Counted from the first letter of the stretch, positions 1 to 8,824 are shown. The stretch: 64,000 nucleotides of DNA from CF-46 sp042408445 (GCA_042408445.1 JBHORC010000013.1:1-64000); one strand, 5' to 3'. A program made the numbers and translations. The notes: generated by a model not told the origin, from the sequence alone.

Positions 1-20
1 CCGGCGTCCGCGCGACTGGC

Positions 21-42
21 GCGAGCCGCGCGCCGGGCTCGC
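21..42 (-). terminator. possible hairpin downstream of aldolase gene
   Basis: A 7-bp inverted repeat (GCGAGCC at 21-27, GGCTCGC at 36-42) lies just past the stop of the minus-strand aldolase gene. It has no T-run and the surroundings are extremely GC-rich, so it may be chance. Confidence 0.3.
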
Positions 43-60
43 GCGCGCCGCGCGCCGGCT

Positions 61-834
61 TCAGCCCCGAACGGCGGTCAGGTAGCGACGCGCGCCGTCG
101 ATCACGAACATCGCATCGGCGCCGATGCCGACGAACGTGAAGCCGAGCTCGAGATGGCGCGGCACGACCGCGGGGTCGTAGACCAGGATTCCGGCCGCCT
201 TGCCGTGGGTCCGGCACGCGGCGACGACGCGGTCCAGCGCAGCGAGGTATTCCGGGTGCTGGAACTGGCCGGGGACCCCGAGCGAATGGGAGAGATCGGC
301 CGGGCCGACGAACAGGACGTCCACGCCGTCGATCGCCGCGATCGCCTCGGCGTCGCGGAGCCCCCCGACCGACTCGATCTGGATGATGCCCACGACGCGT
401 TCGTTCAGGCGCTTCACGTCGTCGTGGCCGACGACGCCGAGACCCGCCCCCCGGACTCGGGTCGCGACACCGCGGATGCCGTCGGGCGGATAGCGCAGGA
501 ACGAGACCGCCTCGAGCGCCTCGGCGGCCGATTCGAGCCGCGGCACCATCACGCCTCGCGCGCCCAGGTCCAGTGCACGGCCGACGCGGATCCGCTCGCC
601 GGATTGGGGCCGGACGAGCGGGGTGGAGCCGCCCGCGGCCGCGATCGCCTGGAACTGGCCCATCAGGTCGGCTTCGCTGCCGGCCCCGTGCTCGAGGTCG
701 ACGAGCAGCCAGTCGTAGCCGAGCGTTCCGCACAGCTCGGCGGAGGCAGCGGATCCCAGGTCCAGGAAGATCCCGAAGAGGGTCTCGCCGGCGAGCGTCC
801 GGTCGCGGAAGGATCGGTCGAAGGGGTCGTTCAT
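61..834 (-). CDS. HpcH/HpaI-family aldolase
   Basis: 257-residue protein of the HpcH/HpaI class II aldolase family. These metal-dependent TIM-barrel enzymes cleave or form 4-hydroxy-2-oxo acids to pyruvate plus an aldehyde. The family block DLEHGAG near the N-terminus and the C-terminal block FVGPADLSHSLG are both visible, and the length fits the usual 250-260. The ATG at 834 starts the homologous region; the frame stays open upstream to 1212 but that part is Arg/Pro-rich and overlaps the divergent sigma gene. No clear Shine-Dalgarno was seen. The substrate cannot be assigned; an aromatic or 2-keto-3-deoxy-sugar catabolic role is possible given nearby homogentisate genes. Confidence 0.88.
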   Translation of the reverse strand: MNDPFDRSFRDRTLAGETLFGIFLDLGSAASAELCGTLGYDWLLVDLEHGAGSEADLMGQFQAIAAAGGSTPLVRPQSGERIRVGRALDLGARGVMVPRLESAAEALEAVSFLRYPPDGIRGVATRVRGAGLGVVGHDDVKRLNERVVGIIQIESVGGLRDAEAIAAIDGVDVLFVGPADLSHSLGVPGQFQHPEYLAALDRVVAACRTHGKAAGILVYDPAVVPRHLELGFTFVGIGADAMFVIDGARRYLTAVRG

Positions 835-877
835 CGCGTCATGATGCCCGCCCGGGGCAACGGCCCGGTGGCGTTCT

Positions 878-907
878 TGAACGCTGACACTCCTGATCTC
901 CTCAAGG
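878..907 (+). promoter_or_regulatory. ECF-type promoter of sigma module 1
   Basis: TGAACGCT begins at 878, with TGAAC ending 68 nt before the start codon at 951. Its position and sequence match the (T/G)GAAC elements before the other five ECF genes in the window. The -10 half is weak here. Confidence 0.55.
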
Positions 908-950
908 GAGATGAGGGCGCTCGACCGGGCGCCACCGACGACAGGGTGGA

Positions 951-1502
951 ATGGACAGCGATCTCGTCGAGCAGGCGCAGCGCGGTGACCGGGACGCCTT
1001 CGCGATCCTGGCCCGGACGCGTGGCGACCGGCTCTTCGCGATCGCGCAGCGAATCCTCCGGGACGTCCACCGAGCCGAGGATGCCGTTCAGCAGACGCTG
1101 GTGATCGCCTGGCGCGAGCTGCCACGGCTCCGCGATCCGGATCGGTTCGACGCCTGGATCCACCGGCTGCTCGTGCGGACCTGTTATGCGGAGGTCCGCG
1201 AGAACCGGGCATGGAACGCGTCCATCCGGGTTCTCAGGACGGAGCCGTCAGGCCCGGACGAGACGAGTTCACTCGCGGATCAGGACGAGCTGGAGCGTGG
1301 GTTCCGGCGGCTCCCGCCGGAACAGCGGGCCATCCTCGTGCTGCGCCACTACCTGGGCATGGAGCCGATCGAGATTGCCCGGGTTCTCGAGATTCCCGTC
1401 GGAACAGCTCGTTCACGACTTCATTACGCCCACCGGGCGATGCGGGCGGCCCTCGAGGCCGACGAGCGCCAGGTCGGGGTGAGCGGAGGCATCACTCGAT
1501 GA
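951..1502 (+). CDS. ECF RNA polymerase sigma factor (module 1)
   Basis: 183-residue ECF sigma-70 factor. Region 2 contains the RILRD...AEDAVQQ and RFDAWIHRL blocks; region 4 contains the LPPEQRAILVLRHYLG and GTARSRLH helix-turn-helix blocks. It should recruit core RNA polymerase to a GAAC-type promoter, and one such element lies 68 nt upstream, suggesting autoregulation. The start ATG follows an AGGGTGGA Shine-Dalgarno. Its stop overlaps the next start (ATGA at 1499-1502), so it is translationally coupled to the membrane propeller protein, its presumed antagonist. The ECF subgroup cannot be assigned by eye. Confidence 0.93.
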   Translation: MDSDLVEQAQRGDRDAFAILARTRGDRLFAIAQRILRDVHRAEDAVQQTLVIAWRELPRLRDPDRFDAWIHRLLVRTCYAEVRENRAWNASIRVLRTEPSGPDETSSLADQDELERGFRRLPPEQRAILVLRHYLGMEPIEIARVLEIPVGTARSRLHYAHRAMRAALEADERQVGVSGGITR

Positions 1503-2986
1503 GGCACGGCGACGACCTCGACATCGTCCTCGAGCGGTTTCTCGGCGAGGGCCCGAACGAGATCGCCGACGAGGTGATCGAGGCGAGTCTCCGGACGATC
1601 GAAACGACCAGCCAGCGGCGGGCCGGGTTCGGCCCGCGAAGGAGCTCTTCGATGACAACCCTTGGCAAGGTGGCGCTGGCGGCTGCGGCCGTCATTGCCG
1701 TTGCGCTTGTCGGCAACATCCTGATGCCGGAGACGCACCCCGGGTCAGGCGGGTCGGCGATCCCATCGATCGCTGCGACCGGCCCGATCTCGAGTCTCCG
1801 CGCCGCGGATTCGCCCGCGGCATCCGCGGCGCCGAGCACTGCCACCCGATCGGCGCTCATGGCACCGATCGGGTACGCCGGGATGGGCACGATCGTCTTC
1901 ACACGATCGGATGCCGGAGGTGCCGGCACGACATGGACGATCCGTCCGGACGGGAGCGCGGAGTCCCCGCTCCGAGTGACGCAGGGATGGAGCGGCCAGA
2001 CGGACCTGCCCGGCACGGGCTGCTGCGCGATCTTTTCGCCCGATGGCCGGCAGGTCGCGGTTGGCTACGACGAGACGGATGCGTCACGGGGCCCCGGAAC
2101 CCTGATGGCGGCGCAGATCCTGGACCTCGACGGCACACCGCTCGGACCCGATGGCCTCATTCCACAGTTCTGCGGCGGCTGCGGGTCGATCCGGAAGATC
2201 AACTATGTTCCCGGGGCCTGGTCGGCCGATGGGACCGTGATCGCCGCAGCCGTCTGGAATGACACCGATCCCACCGTGAACGGCATCAATCTGGCGCCGC
2301 TTGGACCGAACGCACACGACTGGAATCGCCAGGTGACAGGCCCGAACACGGACACGCCGGTCGCGTTCTCGCCGGACAGCACGAGGCTGCTCTTCGTTCG
2401 GGGGACAGCGACCGACGCGGCGGGGACGCTCATGGTCGCGACGATCAACCGATCGAACGGACCCGTCGTTGCTGGAGCGCCGATCGCGTTGAGTGCTCCG
2501 GGCGAGCGCGTCGCGGCTGACGGCTACTTCGGGCCGGCCGCGAGCTGGTCGTCGGACGGCCGGATGGTCGCGTTTGCCGCAACGGACGAGACCGGGTCTT
2601 CTGGTCGTTCGGCGGTCTATCTCGTTCCGGCGGCCGGCGGCAAGGCCACGCGGATCGCCGGACCGGCGAACTCGATCACGTCGGCCCGCTACTCCCCGGA
2701 CGGCGCCTGGATCGCGTTCGACCAGCCGGTCGGCGGGCCCCTGCACGACGAGTTCATCGTCCGCCCGGACGGCTCGGGTCTCACGAACCTCACCGCCTCG
2801 CTGGACCCAGGTGTCTGTTGCGGCCGCTGGTCGCCTGACTCGTCCGCGCTGCTCGTCGCCGGGACGAAGGGGCAGAACGTGGAGAGCGACCTGCTGATCA
2901 TCCCCGTGAACGGTGAGCCGATTCGGCAGCTGACCCAGACGCCTGCCTTCTACTCCGACTTCTCCTGGGGTCCGGTCGCGCGCTGA
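1499..2986 (+). CDS. Membrane-anchored PD40 beta-propeller, putative anti-sigma (module 1)
   Basis: 495 residues. Residues 1-50 are a charged cytoplasmic segment, residues about 58-75 one transmembrane helix, followed by a Ser/Ala/Pro linker and about 380 residues of TolB/WD40-like (PD40) propeller with blades such as FSPDGRQVAVG, FSPDSTRLLFVRG and YSPDGAWIAFDQP. The N-terminus carries LERFLGEGPNEIADEVIE, related to the WLxEGP segment of other partner proteins here, and has no HxxxCxxC zinc anti-sigma motif. The ATG at 1499 overlaps the sigma stop; the frame is open further 5' but that region is the sigma gene. The anti-sigma role is inferred from position and topology. Confidence 0.82.
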   Translation: MRHGDDLDIVLERFLGEGPNEIADEVIEASLRTIETTSQRRAGFGPRRSSSMTTLGKVALAAAAVIAVALVGNILMPETHPGSGGSAIPSIAATGPISSLRAADSPAASAAPSTATRSALMAPIGYAGMGTIVFTRSDAGGAGTTWTIRPDGSAESPLRVTQGWSGQTDLPGTGCCAIFSPDGRQVAVGYDETDASRGPGTLMAAQILDLDGTPLGPDGLIPQFCGGCGSIRKINYVPGAWSADGTVIAAAVWNDTDPTVNGINLAPLGPNAHDWNRQVTGPNTDTPVAFSPDSTRLLFVRGTATDAAGTLMVATINRSNGPVVAGAPIALSAPGERVAADGYFGPAASWSSDGRMVAFAATDETGSSGRSAVYLVPAAGGKATRIAGPANSITSARYSPDGAWIAFDQPVGGPLHDEFIVRPDGSGLTNLTASLDPGVCCGRWSPDSSALLVAGTKGQNVESDLLIIPVNGEPIRQLTQTPAFYSDFSWGPVAR

Positions 2987-3073
2987 CGCGGTTGGACCCC
3001 TTCCCGCCCGACGAGCGGCCGCGTCCCTGCGGGCTCGGGCTCGCTCAGGTTCGCGAACCGCACCGCGCGGATG

Positions 3074-4297
3074 TCAGTCGGGGAACGCCTCCGGGCCTCG
3101 TGCCGCAAGCTCGGAGGCTTCCCGCGCGTGGTCGTCGGACGGGAGCCAGCTGTACGGGTAGGCCGGGTCGTCGAGCTCCATCGCCGCGGCCGTGACGTGG
3201 AGCGGATGGAAGGTGTCGACCATCACGGCCAGCTCCTCCGTCGCCTCCTTGCCGATCGACGCCTCGACCGTCCCCGGGTGCGGACCGTGGGGGATGCCGG
3301 CTGGATGGACGGTGAACGAGGCAATCTCCACGCCGCGCCGGCTCATGAAGTTGCCGGCGACGTAGTAGATGACCTCGTCGCTGTTGATGTTGCTGTGGTT
3401 GTACGGCGCCGGGATGGCCAGCGGGTGGTAATCGAACTTGCGGGGCACGAACGAGCACACGACGAAGTTCCGGGCCTGGAACGTCTGGTGCACCGGCGGC
3501 GGCTGATGGACGCGGCCCGTGATCGGCTGGAAGTCGGCGATGTCGAACCGGAACGGCCAGAGGTAGCCGTCCCAGCCCACCACGTCGAACGGGTGGTGGC
3601 GGTAGTGGTAGGCCGTGATCCGGTCGGCGGATCGGACGTGGATGACGAACTCGCCCTCCTCGCCTGACGGCTCCTGCAGCTCCGGCGCGTGGAGGTCGCG
3701 TTGGCTGTACGGCGAATGCTCGAGCAGCTGCCCGTAGTCGTTGCGGTAGCGCTTCGGCGGCTCGATCTCCGACGGCGCCTCGAGATACAGGATCCGCTGC
3801 GCCCTCCCCTCGTCCGGGTCGAGCCGCCAGGTCGTGCCGATCGGCAGGACGAGGTAGTCACCGGGCGCGTATCGGAGGTCGCCGAAGACCGTGCGGCACA
3901 CGCCGGTTCCCTCGTGGACGAACAGCATCTCGTCGGCGATCCCGTTCCGATAGAACTGCCCGTCGGGCATCCGGCCGGCGGGCCGGACGACGCCGAAGAT
4001 CACGTCGTTGTTGAAGTAGAGGGGAACCCGGCCGGAGATGATGTCGCCGGCCGGCTCGACGCCGCCGGTCTTCGTGAGCCGATGCCGGTGCAGTCCGTCG
4101 TCCGCCGCCTCGAGGACGATGCGACGAACCGGCTCGATCCGGTGGGTTCGCGTCGGCGGCGTCGCGTGATACAGAAGCGAGCTGCGTCCGGTGAACCCCT
4201 CCACCCCGAACAGCTCCTCGGCGTAGAGGTGACCGTCGGGCGACCGGTGCTGGGTGTGGCGCTGGCGGGGAATGCTGCCGCGGGCGACGTAGTACAT
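3074..4297 (-). CDS. hmgA: Homogentisate 1,2-dioxygenase
   Basis: 407-residue cupin-fold ring-cleavage dioxygenase that opens homogentisate to 4-maleylacetoacetate with Fe(II) and O2 in tyrosine/phenylalanine breakdown. The N-terminus (YVARGSIPRQRHTQHR, then LYAEELFGVEGFTGRSSLLYH) is typical of the bacterial family. His-rich blocks NHSNINSDEVIYYV and HPAGIPHGPHPG supply the expected Fe/substrate ligands. Start ATG at 4297 has a strong AGGAGGAG Shine-Dalgarno, with a TAGACT -10 box at 4315-4320 a little upstream. HPPD (18609-19778) and an FAH-family gene (12392-13447) provide neighbouring pathway steps but are not in one operon. Confidence 0.9.
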   Translation of the reverse strand: MYYVARGSIPRQRHTQHRSPDGHLYAEELFGVEGFTGRSSLLYHATPPTRTHRIEPVRRIVLEAADDGLHRHRLTKTGGVEPAGDIISGRVPLYFNNDVIFGVVRPAGRMPDGQFYRNGIADEMLFVHEGTGVCRTVFGDLRYAPGDYLVLPIGTTWRLDPDEGRAQRILYLEAPSEIEPPKRYRNDYGQLLEHSPYSQRDLHAPELQEPSGEEGEFVIHVRSADRITAYHYRHHPFDVVGWDGYLWPFRFDIADFQPITGRVHQPPPVHQTFQARNFVVCSFVPRKFDYHPLAIPAPYNHSNINSDEVIYYVAGNFMSRRGVEIASFTVHPAGIPHGPHPGTVEASIGKEATEELAVMVDTFHPLHVTAAAMELDDPAYPYSWLPSDDHAREASELAARGPEAFPD

Positions 4298-4314
4298 CGA
4301 CTCCTCCTGTCGGG

Positions 4315-4320
4315 AGTCTA
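4315..4320 (-). promoter_or_regulatory. -10 box of hmgA
   Basis: TAGACT on the minus strand, 17 nt before the hmgA ATG, with the Shine-Dalgarno between. No -35 was recognised. Confidence 0.4.
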
Positions 4321-4337
4321 GTCGCGCCGACCGGACC

Positions 4338-5369
4338 TCACGGAGCGACCGGCCGGAGCGTCATGCGGGCAACGCCGCCGGGCACGAGGTCGACCTCCCC
4401 GCGGGCCACGATGTCGGTCAGGTTCCGGCCCGCGTCGATGATCCAGTGCCCTCCCTGGCAGGGCAGCTCGAACGTGCCATCGGCGGCGATCCCGATCCCG
4501 ACGTCGCCGTGGCCGCAGTCCGCGCCCGCTCGGTCGCTGTGGTAGTTCAGCGTGAGCTCCGCGAGCACGGCGACGGGAACCCCTTCGACCCGGCCCTCGA
4601 TCCGGCCCCACGGCTCGAGCGCGATGCCCGTCCCGTCCGACACGACGTGGAGCGCGTCCGCCGGGACGCCGAACCGGGCCGCGATGAGGGAGGCGATCCG
4701 GGGCTCGGCCGTCGAGACGTCGATCTCGAGGACGTTGCTCACCGGGTCGTATCCGCCGCCCTGAAACCGCGCCGGGATCTTGCGGAACCAGGCGTCGTCC
4801 GCCGCGACCCGATCCTGGATCGCCCGGAGCTCGTGCTGGGTGTAGCGCGCCTGGACGACATCGACCACGCCGGCGCCCTCGGCGAGGTGCGCGAGCGCGA
4901 CACGATGGTCCTCGAGCGGGCCGGTGAAGCTCACCGTGACGATCCCGCCCTTCGACTGGTCGATCCAGACGCCGCCGAGCTCCGCGTCGTGGTCCCGTAG
5001 GTAGCCGGCGATCCGCTTCATCACCTCGTCGCTCTGGGTGTTGCGGGCGAACAGCTCGCGGACTTCCGCCGGCAGCAGGGGCGTCCCGAACTCGGAGGTG
5101 GCGGTCGGGTCTGTCGCCGCCGCCCGAACCGTCGCGAGGTCCGCGGGCAGATGGTTCTCGGTCCGGAAACGGACCGCCCACGCCGTCGCGTCGTCGAGGG
5201 CGGCGGACACGGCCGACGCTGGGGCTGAACCCGGAGCGGACGCGTCAGGCGAGGGAGCGCCGCTGCACGACGCGAGGAGCAGCCCGAGGGTGAGCCGAGC
5301 AGCGATCGCGGTGCGACGTCTGGCGAGCGCCGCCCGCTCCATGTCCCGGTTCATGCGAGCGAGACGCAT
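4338..5369 (-). CDS. Predicted lipoprotein of unknown function
   Basis: 343 residues. An Arg-rich n-region and hydrophobic stretch end in LLLASC, a lipobox followed by a Ser/Pro/Ala-rich linker, so this is a secreted lipoprotein. The mature part (about residues 60-343) has two conserved-looking blocks, GGVWIDQSKGGIVTVSFTG and later YDPVSNVLEIDVST, but I do not recognise the family. Several in-frame ATGs exist (5369, 5354, 5342) and none has a good Shine-Dalgarno, so the start is uncertain. Gene lies between hmgA and a strong hairpin. Confidence 0.7.
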   Translation of the reverse strand: MRLARMNRDMERAALARRRTAIAARLTLGLLLASCSGAPSPDASAPGSAPASAVSAALDDATAWAVRFRTENHLPADLATVRAAATDPTATSEFGTPLLPAEVRELFARNTQSDEVMKRIAGYLRDHDAELGGVWIDQSKGGIVTVSFTGPLEDHRVALAHLAEGAGVVDVVQARYTQHELRAIQDRVAADDAWFRKIPARFQGGGYDPVSNVLEIDVSTAEPRIASLIAARFGVPADALHVVSDGTGIALEPWGRIEGRVEGVPVAVLAELTLNYHSDRAGADCGHGDVGIGIAADGTFELPCQGGHWIIDAGRNLTDIVARGEVDLVPGGVARMTLRPVAP

Positions 5370-5400
5370 CAGGAGGTGCGTGTGGTGCGGGTCATGTTGA

Positions 5401-5429
5401 ACTGGCCTCCCCGCTGTGGGGAGGCCAGT
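5401..5429. terminator. Perfect 12-bp stem-loop terminator
   Basis: ACTGGCCTCCCC, a 5-nt loop (GCTGT), then the exact complement. It lies between the end of sigma module 2 (minus strand, stop at 5493) and the start of the lipoprotein gene. There is no long U-run, so Rho-independent function is likely but not certain. Confidence 0.65.
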
Positions 5430-5492
5430 CTTCGAGAGGGTGGCGCGGCGACTGTCGCCCCAGAACGATGCGGCAATCGAGGTGCTGCTCCC

Positions 5493-6224
5493 TCAGAGGC
5501 GGGGAGCGACGAGCTTCGCCACCTCCGTCGCCTTGCCGAGGCGGGCGGCCGCCGACTCCCCTCGCGTCCCCGCGACGATCGTGGCCAGCGCATCGCCCCT
5601 GGTGAGATACATCGTCGCGGTCGCGGGAGCGTAGACCGCCTCGGCGCCCACATCCGCCACGGATTGAACGCCCGCCCGTGCCCGCGCCGTCGCGAACGCC
5701 GCGGCACCGCCGTTCTCGACATATGTGAGCTCCAGGATGATGTCGCCCGGACCGTTCTGGAAGGTGCAGCCCGACTGCGTGCCGGATCCCGATTCGAACT
5801 GGGTTGCGCCAAAGCCACCGACACCCAGGACGTTTCGTGCCTCCGTCGTCGTGAGGAGCCTGCAGGCCTTCGAGGCGAACGTGCTTGCGCCCGGGCTGGC
5901 GGGGGACGAGGAGGCCGTGGGACTCGGCGAGGGGCTGGGCGCGTTCGAAGAGCTGGGCGACGCCGCAGGAATGGCGCCCGGCCCAGACGTCGGCGGGAGC
6001 AACGTGAAGCTTGCGACGAGCACCGCGGCCACGGCCGCGAGACCCGCAAGGACCATTCGATTCATCGGTCGAAGCCTCCATGGCGCGCGGCTGGCGCGCC
6101 CTTGTGGGATCGAAGGAAACGCGGCAAGGACGACGGCCAGGGTGGAGTCGGGGGCGCGATCGGGGTCGTCCTCGAGCCAGTCAGCGATCCGGGGGTCGAA
6201 CCCCGGATCCGTCATTCCCGTCAT
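5493..6224 (-). CDS. Single-pass membrane protein, putative anti-sigma partner (module 2)
   Basis: 243 residues: cytoplasmic residues 1-54 with ADWLEDDPDRAPD and RAPWR blocks, a membrane helix at about 57-76, a Ser/Pro-rich linker to about residue 115, then a roughly 120-residue external domain beginning ACRLLTTTEARNVLG, resembling DUF3558-type lipoprotein domains. Two Cys in this domain could form a disulfide. The ATG at 6224 overlaps the sigma stop (ATGA), so the two are coupled. No zinc anti-sigma motif. Function as sensor/anti-sigma is inferred from the arrangement shared by six modules in this window. Confidence 0.75.
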   Translation of the reverse strand: MTGMTDPGFDPRIADWLEDDPDRAPDSTLAVVLAAFPSIPQGRASRAPWRLRPMNRMVLAGLAAVAAVLVASFTLLPPTSGPGAIPAASPSSSNAPSPSPSPTASSSPASPGASTFASKACRLLTTTEARNVLGVGGFGATQFESGSGTQSGCTFQNGPGDIILELTYVENGGAAAFATARARAGVQSVADVGAEAVYAPATATMYLTRGDALATIVAGTRGESAAARLGKATEVAKLVAPRL

Positions 6225-6775
6225 GCCGGCCGCTCCTGGGTCGTCGTCAACACCGCGTTGTCGTTGTCGAGCGCGACCCGCAGCTGACGGACCGCGACGT
6301 GGAGGCGGGACCGCGCGGTCCCTGCAGGGATTCCAAGGGTCGCCGCGATCTCGGTCAGCGGATACCCGAGGTGGTGGTGGAGGACGACGATCGCCCGCTG
6401 CTCCGGAGTGAGCCGGCGAAACGCGTGCTCGAGCTCGTCCCGGGCCGCGACGGCGCGGGCGACGTCGGGTTCGGGAGGTGGATCGTTGGAGATGAGGCGA
6501 ACCCGCGCCGTCCAGCGACGCTCCGAGCGCGCTTCGACGTAGCAGGCGTGGACGACGAGCCGATGCAGCCACGCGTCGAACCGATCGGGGTCGCGAAGGG
6601 TCGGCAGATCCCGCCACGCGCCGAGGAGCGCCTGCTGGGTCGCATCCTGGGCGCGATGCGGATCTCGGAGAATCCGGTATGCGATCCGGTAACAACCGTC
6701 CACCGACTCGGCCGCCAGCGTCGAGAAGGCGTCCTGATCGCCGCCCATCGCCCGCTCGACCAGCCGGTTCCGCAT
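6221..6775 (-). CDS. ECF RNA polymerase sigma factor (module 2)
   Basis: 184-residue ECF sigma factor with region 2 (YRILRDPHRAQDATQQ, RFDAWLHRLVVHAC) and region 4 (LTPEQRAIVVLHHHLG, GTARSRLH). Start ATG follows a GAGGGG Shine-Dalgarno. A TGAACGTTT element lies 71 nt upstream with CCATAC 19 nt after TGAAC. Its stop overlaps the partner start by four bases. Region 4.2 should read the GAAC -35, consistent with self-activation. Confidence 0.92.
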   Translation of the reverse strand: MRNRLVERAMGGDQDAFSTLAAESVDGCYRIAYRILRDPHRAQDATQQALLGAWRDLPTLRDPDRFDAWLHRLVVHACYVEARSERRWTARVRLISNDPPPEPDVARAVAARDELEHAFRRLTPEQRAIVVLHHHLGYPLTEIAATLGIPAGTARSRLHVAVRQLRVALDNDNAVLTTTQERPA

Positions 6776-6821
6776 GGGATCCCCTCGCGGGTCGCGGGGT
6801 CCGATCTGGCCCCGTCACCGA

Positions 6822-6851
6822 GTATGGAGCCGGCTGACGCGTAAACGTTCA
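6822..6851 (-). promoter_or_regulatory. ECF-type promoter of sigma module 2
   Basis: On the minus strand: TGAAC (6847-6851), 19 nt, then CCATAC (6822-6827). TGAAC ends 71 nt before the sigma start. It abuts the terminator hairpin of module 3. Confidence 0.6.
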
Positions 6852-6879
6852 GGCCGGCCCCGTGCGAGAGGGCCGGCCT
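6851..6879 (-). terminator. Terminator of sigma module 3
   Basis: AGGCCGGCCC and its exact complement around a 9-nt loop, 38 nt past the stop of the module 3 membrane protein. On the minus strand the downstream sequence includes GTTT, a short U-run that is also part of the next promoter. Confidence 0.65.
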
Positions 6880-6916
6880 GGTGGTCTTCCTTGACGACCG
6901 AGTCGCGAGCCGGTGG

Positions 6917-8182
6917 TTACGGCGTCGGGAGATTCGGCAGGAACTGGAACGATGAGATGACGGACTGCTCTTCCGCCGCCGTCACGCCCGCTCCTTCGTA
7001 GACGACCAGCGCCGTTCCGGCGCCGGTGTCGACGATCCAGAGCGAGTGTGGCTGGCTCACGGTGAGCGAGCGCTCGGCGTCCGAAGCCGTTCGGTCAGCG
7101 CCGTGGAACGCGACGATCTCGCCGGCGAGGCACGTGGCCGAGCCCTTCGGGGTCATCGTCAGGTGGACCGCGGGCCGGCCGCCGACGGTGGCCGTGGCTG
7201 TCGCCACCGTGAAGCCGGGGAGACTCCGGACGTACGCGACGAAGCCCGCTGTCGTGGCCGGGATGTCGACCGCCTTGCGCGTCGCCCCGCACGGTGAATC
7301 GATGCCAAGGGGATTGCCGATCACGACGAGGGTTCGCTCGGGGCCTTCCCCGGACTGGAGGATTCCGACCCCTCCCGACCCGCTGAGGCCATAGTGCGAC
7401 ACCGGGATGGTCATGCGGATCCAGGGGTCGAACGGGAAGACGCCTAGACCGCCGTCCGTGACTGCGCTGAGTGAATGGACCCACGGCCGGGACAACGCAG
7501 TCTGGCGGTTCTGACAGGCGTCCGAGATCGGCGTCAGCGTCAGGAACAGACCGTCCGCCGATCGCGACCAGGAGTATTTCCCGACTTGGTCTCCGGTGCA
7601 GCCAAGCGCGTCGGTTCCTGCGGACGTGACGACGTCGATCTCGCTGGCCGGCGACGCAAGCACGTCGGACTTCAGGATGAGCTGACCGATCGAGGTCTGG
7701 ATCCAGATCGATTTGCCGTCCTGCCAGTCGATCGAGAGCTGGAGGTGCTCGTTCGCGGCAAAGAGGCCGGGAAGGGCAACGTCCGACATCGCCTGCCAGT
7801 CACCGAGGGTGCGATCGGGAGCCGCGCCAAGGGCCAGGGACGATGGGGACGCCTTGGCGGGATTCGACGTGGCAGGTGTCGGCGACGGAGCCGACGACGC
7901 CGTCGGAGCCGCGCTCGGGATGTTCCCGACATTGCTGGTGCTTCCGGGTCTGAGGATGAGAACGCCGCTGCCGATGACGATCGCGATTGCGATCGCGGCG
8001 GCAGCGATGCGGGCACTGAAGGACATGGATCGATCCCTCCACGGGATCCGCAGATCCCGTTCTTGACGAGTCGATTGAATGCGCAGGAGGGCAGCATCGA
8101 CGGCGTGATCGGGAGCCTGGTCAGGCCCCTCCTCCAGCCACGACCGGGCCGCTCGGTCGAGCGCGCGATCGTCGTCGGTCAT
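6917..8182 (-). CDS. Single-pass membrane protein, putative anti-sigma partner (module 3)
   Basis: 421 residues. Cytoplasmic residues 1-53 contain RSWLEEGPDQAPD, ALLRIQSTRQ and RIPWRDRSM, the fullest version of the N-terminal signature shared by the partner proteins here. A membrane helix spans about 57-77, then a Ser/Pro/Ala linker and a roughly 300-residue external domain I do not recognise; it shows no obvious propeller repeats and contains four scattered Cys. The ATG at 8182 overlaps the sigma stop (ATGA). Role as membrane sensor and sigma antagonist is inferred. Confidence 0.75.
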   Translation of the reverse strand: MTDDDRALDRAARSWLEEGPDQAPDHAVDAALLRIQSTRQERDLRIPWRDRSMSFSARIAAAAIAIAIVIGSGVLILRPGSTSNVGNIPSAAPTASSAPSPTPATSNPAKASPSSLALGAAPDRTLGDWQAMSDVALPGLFAANEHLQLSIDWQDGKSIWIQTSIGQLILKSDVLASPASEIDVVTSAGTDALGCTGDQVGKYSWSRSADGLFLTLTPISDACQNRQTALSRPWVHSLSAVTDGGLGVFPFDPWIRMTIPVSHYGLSGSGGVGILQSGEGPERTLVVIGNPLGIDSPCGATRKAVDIPATTAGFVAYVRSLPGFTVATATATVGGRPAVHLTMTPKGSATCLAGEIVAFHGADRTASDAERSLTVSQPHSLWIVDTGAGTALVVYEGAGVTAAEEQSVISSFQFLPNLPTP

Positions 8183-8730
8183 GCCAGCCGTCCTCCGGAA
8201 AGCGCGGGCTCGGCCTCGCCGATCAGGGCGGACCGGAGCCCTCGGGTTGCGTAATGGAGGCGCGATCGGGCGGTGCCGGCCGGGATCTCGAGCATCTCGG
8301 CGATCTCGACCAGCGGCAGCCCGAGGTAGTGATGCAGGACGAAGACCGCCCGCTGATCGACCGGGAGACGCCGGAAGGCGCGCTCCAGCTCGTCGCGAAC
8401 GGCGACCGCCGAGGTCTCGTCAGGGGTCGTCGGTCCGTCGACCGGCAGCACCCGGACGTTCGCGGACCATTGCCGCGAACGCTGGACCTCGTCGTAGCAG
8501 GCGTGGACGAGGATTCGATGGACCCAGGCCTCGAACCGATCGGCGTCCCGCAGGTGCGGCAGCCGTCGCCAGGCCAGAACGAGGGCGTTCTGCAGCGCGT
8601 CCTCGGCGAGCCCCGTGTCGCGCAGGATCCGGTGAGCGACCGCGTAGAGCGAATCGCTGACCTGGTGCACCAGGACGGCGAACGCCTCACGGTCGCCCTG
8701 ACGGGCCCGCTCGACGAGGTCTCGATCCAC
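8179..8730 (-). CDS. ECF RNA polymerase sigma factor (module 3)
   Basis: ECF sigma factor with AHRILRDTGLAEDALQNAL and RFEAWVHRILVHAC in region 2, and LPVDQRAVFVLHHYLG and GTARSRLHYA in region 4. The frame is open to an ATG at 8775, but I place the start at GTG 8730 (183 residues). The protein then begins MDRDLVERARQGD, matching modules 1 and 5; GAGG precedes it by 6 nt; and the TGAAC element at 8801-8805 then lies 70 nt upstream as in the other modules. From 8775 the gene would begin upstream of its own predicted transcription start. Confidence 0.9.
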   Translation of the reverse strand: MDRDLVERARQGDREAFAVLVHQVSDSLYAVAHRILRDTGLAEDALQNALVLAWRRLPHLRDADRFEAWVHRILVHACYDEVQRSRQWSANVRVLPVDGPTTPDETSAVAVRDELERAFRRLPVDQRAVFVLHHYLGLPLVEIAEMLEIPAGTARSRLHYATRGLRSALIGEAEPALSGGRLA

Positions 8731-8775
8731 CTCGACCTCTGGTGTTGTCACGGCCGAAGAGCCGCGATCACCCAT

Positions 8776-8805
8776 CCTGACGGTGGGTCGTCGCCGAAAC
8801 GTTCA
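8776..8805 (-). promoter_or_regulatory. ECF-type promoter of sigma module 3
   Basis: Minus strand TGAACGTTT, TGAAC at 8801-8805, 70 nt before the GTG at 8730. It lies back to back with the divergent module 4 promoter, only 19 nt apart. Confidence 0.58.
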
Positions 8806-8824
8806 GCAGCAGCGCAATTTCGAC

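Noticed and set aside
835..1212. N-terminal extension of the HpaI-type aldolase
   Set aside because: The added 126 residues are Arg/Pro/Gly-rich, have no homology block and overlap the divergent ECF gene and its promoter.
8731..8775. Longer start for ECF module 3 at ATG 8775
   Set aside because: It would begin before the predicted transcription start for the TGAAC element, and the extra 15 residues do not match the other modules.
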